This document shows, in pieces, positions 6,588-8,216 of a stretch of 8,216 bases of DNA (position 1 is its first letter; the number at the start of each line of letters is the position of its first letter). The DNA is taken from the NCBI GenBank assembly GCA_003343705.1, contig QAKR01000041.1, forward strand, positions 1 through 8,216. The letters are read 5' to 3'. Made by a program: the position numbers and the translations under genes. The notes below the pieces were generated by a model that saw nothing but the letters and a program-made list of their open reading frames with translations, was not told where the DNA came from and did no database searches. Source of the stretch: Clostridiales bacterium. GTDB lineage: Bacteria > Bacillota > Clostridia > Oscillospirales > UBA644.

Positions 6588-6806
6588 ATGCAGAAGTGTA
6601 TACTTGTAAAATCCGTAACACATGCTCAAAAAGCTAAATCACTGTTAAGCTCAAAGGGTATTTCATCATATATTTCAAAGCAAAACTATTCAAAATCACT
6701 GGGTTGTGCATGGTGTGTAAAAATCGAATCAGGCGATATAAATAAAAGCATAAATGTACTTGAAAGCGGCGGCGTAAAAATGACCGGAGATATTTTTGAT
6801 GTTTAA
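6588..6806 (+). CDS. DUF3343 domain protein (putative Se/S carrier-like)
   Basis: This 72-aa protein fits the DUF3343 pattern: a KSVTHAQKAKSLLSSKGI first half (family members typically have S-x-T-x-A-x-KA...GI) and a GCAWCVKI segment where relatives carry a conserved Gly-Cys. Cys40 and Cys43 form a CxxC motif; Cys4 is a third cysteine. Family members are annotated as putative selenium/sulfur carriers, often next to cysteine desulfurases. AAGGAGG (6573-6579) lies 8 nt before the ATG. The gene overlaps the desulfurase gene by 8 nt, implying translational coupling and shared function. A role as acceptor or carrier for persulfide from the desulfurase is inference. The extra cysteine of the CxxC is unusual as far as I remember the family. 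Confidence 0.82.
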   Translation: MQKCILVKSVTHAQKAKSLLSSKGISSYISKQNYSKSLGCAWCVKIESGDINKSINVLESGGVKMTGDIFDV

Positions 6807-7929
6807 ACGCGTCTACTTTGATAATGCTGCATCATCTTACCCTAAACCGCAAAAAGTTTTATACGCCGTGCGCGACATTTTAAACGAAAACACCTCCAAT
6901 GCCGGGCGAAGCGGACATTATATGTCTGAAAAGCTGGCTGCAAAAATTTATGATGTCAGAAAAAAAATCGCCGCGTTTTTCGGCACGGACGAAACACTTG
7001 TAGTTTTTACTCAAAATGCAACACACGCAATAAATCTTCTGTTTTTCGGGCTATTAAAAAGTGGAGACGAGGTTATAATTTCAGACCTTGAGCACAATGC
7101 TGTTTTACGCCCATTAACTGCATTACAACGCCAAGGAGTTTCATTAAAAATTTTTAAAACAGGAGAAAACAGCATTAAGAACTGCGAAGAGCTCATAACA
7201 AATAAAACAAAACTTATATTTGTTACAGGTGCTTCAAATGTTACAGGAGAGGTTTTACCTGTACCTGAGCTTGCTGCCGTTGCAAAAAAACACGGAATAT
7301 ATTTCGGCGTTGACGCAGCACAAAGCGCAGGTGTTATATCTTACAATCTTCAAAACGACAATATAGATTTTTTATGTGCAACGGCGCATAAATCATTAAT
7401 GGGAATTCAGGGTGCTGGATTTTTAGCTATGAAAAACGCCACTGAAATTATGCCTCTTATATACGGAGGTACAGGATTTGAAAGCTTAAATCCTGAGCAA
7501 CCTTTAATTTTACCCGAAGGCCTTGAGAGTGGGACACTTATGTCCCCTGCAATTATCGGTCTTGGTGCAGCAATAGATTATATATCAGAAAATAAAAAAA
7601 GTATTTATGAAAAAGAAAAGATGCTTTATTCATATGTATACGATAAACTTTCGGCAAACAATTTAATTATAATTTATTCACAAAAGACCTTTGGAGTTCC
7701 TACACTTTCATTTAATGTCGGAAATAAAAATTCCGAAAATGTTTGTGAGTATTTAAGTAATAACGGGGTATGCCTGCGCGGTGGATATCATTGTGCCCTT
7801 CTCGCACATCAAAAACTTGGAACAACAGACCAAGGAGTCTGCCGTTTAAGCTTTTCACCATTTAATAATATCAGCGAAATTGATTATTTTTGCGATCTTT
7901 TAAGACCTAATAAAATTTCAAATTTGTAG
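6799..7929 (+). CDS. Cysteine desulfurase family protein (class V aminotransferase fold, EF2568-like subfamily)
   Basis: This 376-aa PLP enzyme should release sulfur (or selenium) from cysteine/selenocysteine as an enzyme-bound persulfide. Visible motifs: substrate/N-terminal YFDNAASSYPKP (6-17); NATHAINLLFFG (73-84); EHNAV with His99 stacking on PLP; VDAAQSAG with Asp172 and Gln175; TAHKSL with Schiff-base Lys198; GGTG (223-226); and RGGYHCALLAH with catalytic Cys332. RLSFSPFN (349-356) closes the domain. Length is normal and all key residues are present. The short RGGYHCALLAH loop and lack of Isc/Suf partners fit the TIGR01977 (EF2568-type) subfamily rather than IscS or SufS; this is from memory. 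ATG 6799-6801, with GGAG (6786-6789) 9 nt upstream, is preferred to TTG at 6796. It overlaps the DUF3343 gene and ends at a terminator, so the two form a complete operon. Confidence 0.92.
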   Translation: MFKRVYFDNAASSYPKPQKVLYAVRDILNENTSNAGRSGHYMSEKLAAKIYDVRKKIAAFFGTDETLVVFTQNATHAINLLFFGLLKSGDEVIISDLEHNAVLRPLTALQRQGVSLKIFKTGENSIKNCEELITNKTKLIFVTGASNVTGEVLPVPELAAVAKKHGIYFGVDAAQSAGVISYNLQNDNIDFLCATAHKSLMGIQGAGFLAMKNATEIMPLIYGGTGFESLNPEQPLILPEGLESGTLMSPAIIGLGAAIDYISENKKSIYEKEKMLYSYVYDKLSANNLIIIYSQKTFGVPTLSFNVGNKNSENVCEYLSNNGVCLRGGYHCALLAHQKLGTTDQGVCRLSFSPFNNISEIDYFCDLLRPNKISNL

Positions 7930-7957
7930 ATTAAAATAAACTTGTATAAAAGTATAT

Positions 7958-7995
7958 AAGCACGCAAAAAAGAATTTTTTCTTTTTTGCGTGCTT
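7958..7995 (+). terminator. Rho-independent terminator of the DUF3343-desulfurase operon
   Basis: Perfect 15-bp arms (AAGCACGCAAAAAAG at 7958-7972, complement at 7981-7995) surround an 8-nt loop, followed by TATTTTAT. The GCACGC clamp is the G/C core. It begins 28 nt after the desulfurase stop codon. Confidence 0.9.
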
Positions 7996-8016
7996 TATTT
8001 TATGAAATATATATTA

Positions 8017-8083
8017 CCTCTAAAAATTATAAATTATCCAAACTGTTTTAATACCAGACAATTCTCAAAGTTTTCACCACAAC
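8017..8083. repeat. Direct repeat copy A (about 67 bp)
   Basis: This copy is offset by exactly 103 bp from copy B. In the 41 bases at 8043-8083, 33 match copy B, including a 23-bp core (8061-8083) with a single mismatch. After a diverged 13 bp, another 10 bases (8020-8029, CTAAAAATTA) match at the same offset. No gene is visible in it. Confidence 0.75.
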
Positions 8084-8119
8084 AAACCCCGACCATAAAA
8101 AATTGACTTCTCTGTAACT

Positions 8120-8186
8120 CCCCTAAAAATTAAAACTTGACAATTCTTTTGTAGTACCATTTCATTCTCAAACTTTTCACCACAAC
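8120..8186. repeat. Direct repeat copy B (about 67 bp)
   Basis: Partner of copy A, with the matching core at 8164-8186 and CTAAAAATTA at 8123-8132. Sequence to its right (8187-8201) is weakly similar to that right of copy A, so the unit may be longer and the array may continue past the window. The region 7996-8216 otherwise contains no supported gene. Confidence 0.75.
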
Positions 8187-8216
8187 CGAAAATCCGCCCA
8201 CTACGTGGGTAAAGCC

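Noticed and set aside
8137..8165. Plus-strand promoter starting with TTGACA at 8137-8142
   Set aside because: No acceptable -10 at 16-18 nt (TTTCAT at 17 nt) and no gene in view; the hexamer lies close to the repeat element.
8043..8186. CRISPR array: TTTGAGAAT and TGGTACTACAAAA on the minus strand faintly recall type II repeat ends
   Set aside because: Only two copies, 33 of 41 bases matching, a 103-bp period unlike repeat-plus-spacer spacing, homology running through the supposed spacer, and no cas gene in the window.
8074..8214. Minus-strand frame open from near the right edge for about 46 codons
   Set aside because: It lies wholly in the repeat region, has no ribosome binding site in view, and its translation shows no family features; most likely a chance frame.

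Overview
The window looks like a chromosomal segment from a low-GC, spore-forming Clostridia-type Firmicute, probably an anaerobic polysaccharide degrader of the Oscillospiraceae/Ruminococcaceae kind. The grounds are strong AGGAGG-type ribosome binding sites, consensus SigA promoters, an AT-rich composition, a type I dockerin, and an NfeD protein plus a DUF3343/cysteine-desulfurase pair typical of that class. No rRNA, tRNA, transposase, cas gene or phage gene was found.

Left two thirds (1-5350, minus strand): two large secreted proteins, each transcribed from its own perfect TTGACA-17-TATAAT promoter. The first (1-2696) runs off the left edge; 898 residues are visible. It has a signal peptide, a CBM9/DOMON-like sugar-binding domain, one FIVAR-like helical unit, then alternating Ig-like and FN3-like modules. 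The second (2993-5170, 725 aa) has a signal peptide, about eight or nine FIVAR-like helical units and a C-terminal type I dockerin with two intact calcium-binding repeats, but no visible enzyme domain. The two proteins share a closely matching GLNKDDY-x-A-x-SW-xx-LQ-x-A segment and similar signal peptides. They look like non-catalytic parts of an extracellular, cellulosome-like or surface-bound glycan-handling apparatus. A rho-independent terminator (2860-2906) separates them.

Middle (5385-6481, minus strand): a 185-aa cytosolic protein whose C-terminal beta-sandwich resembles the non-catalytic N-terminal domain of SleC-type spore cortex-lytic enzymes, then a bidirectional terminator, then a 139-aa NfeD membrane protein without its usual SPFH-family partner.

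Right part (6588-7929, plus strand): a tightly coupled two-gene operon, diverging from nfeD, of a DUF3343 (putative Se/S carrier-like) protein and a class V aminotransferase-fold cysteine desulfurase, ending in a strong 15-bp-stem terminator. The last 217 bases hold no supported gene but contain two diverged copies of an approximately 67-bp direct repeat with a 103-bp period that may continue beyond the window.

The most notable content is the FIVAR-rich dockerin protein with its partner-like neighbour, the free-standing SleC-prodomain-like protein, and the Se/S-handling pair. Nothing here proves a new system. All family assignments are from reading the translations, not from searches.
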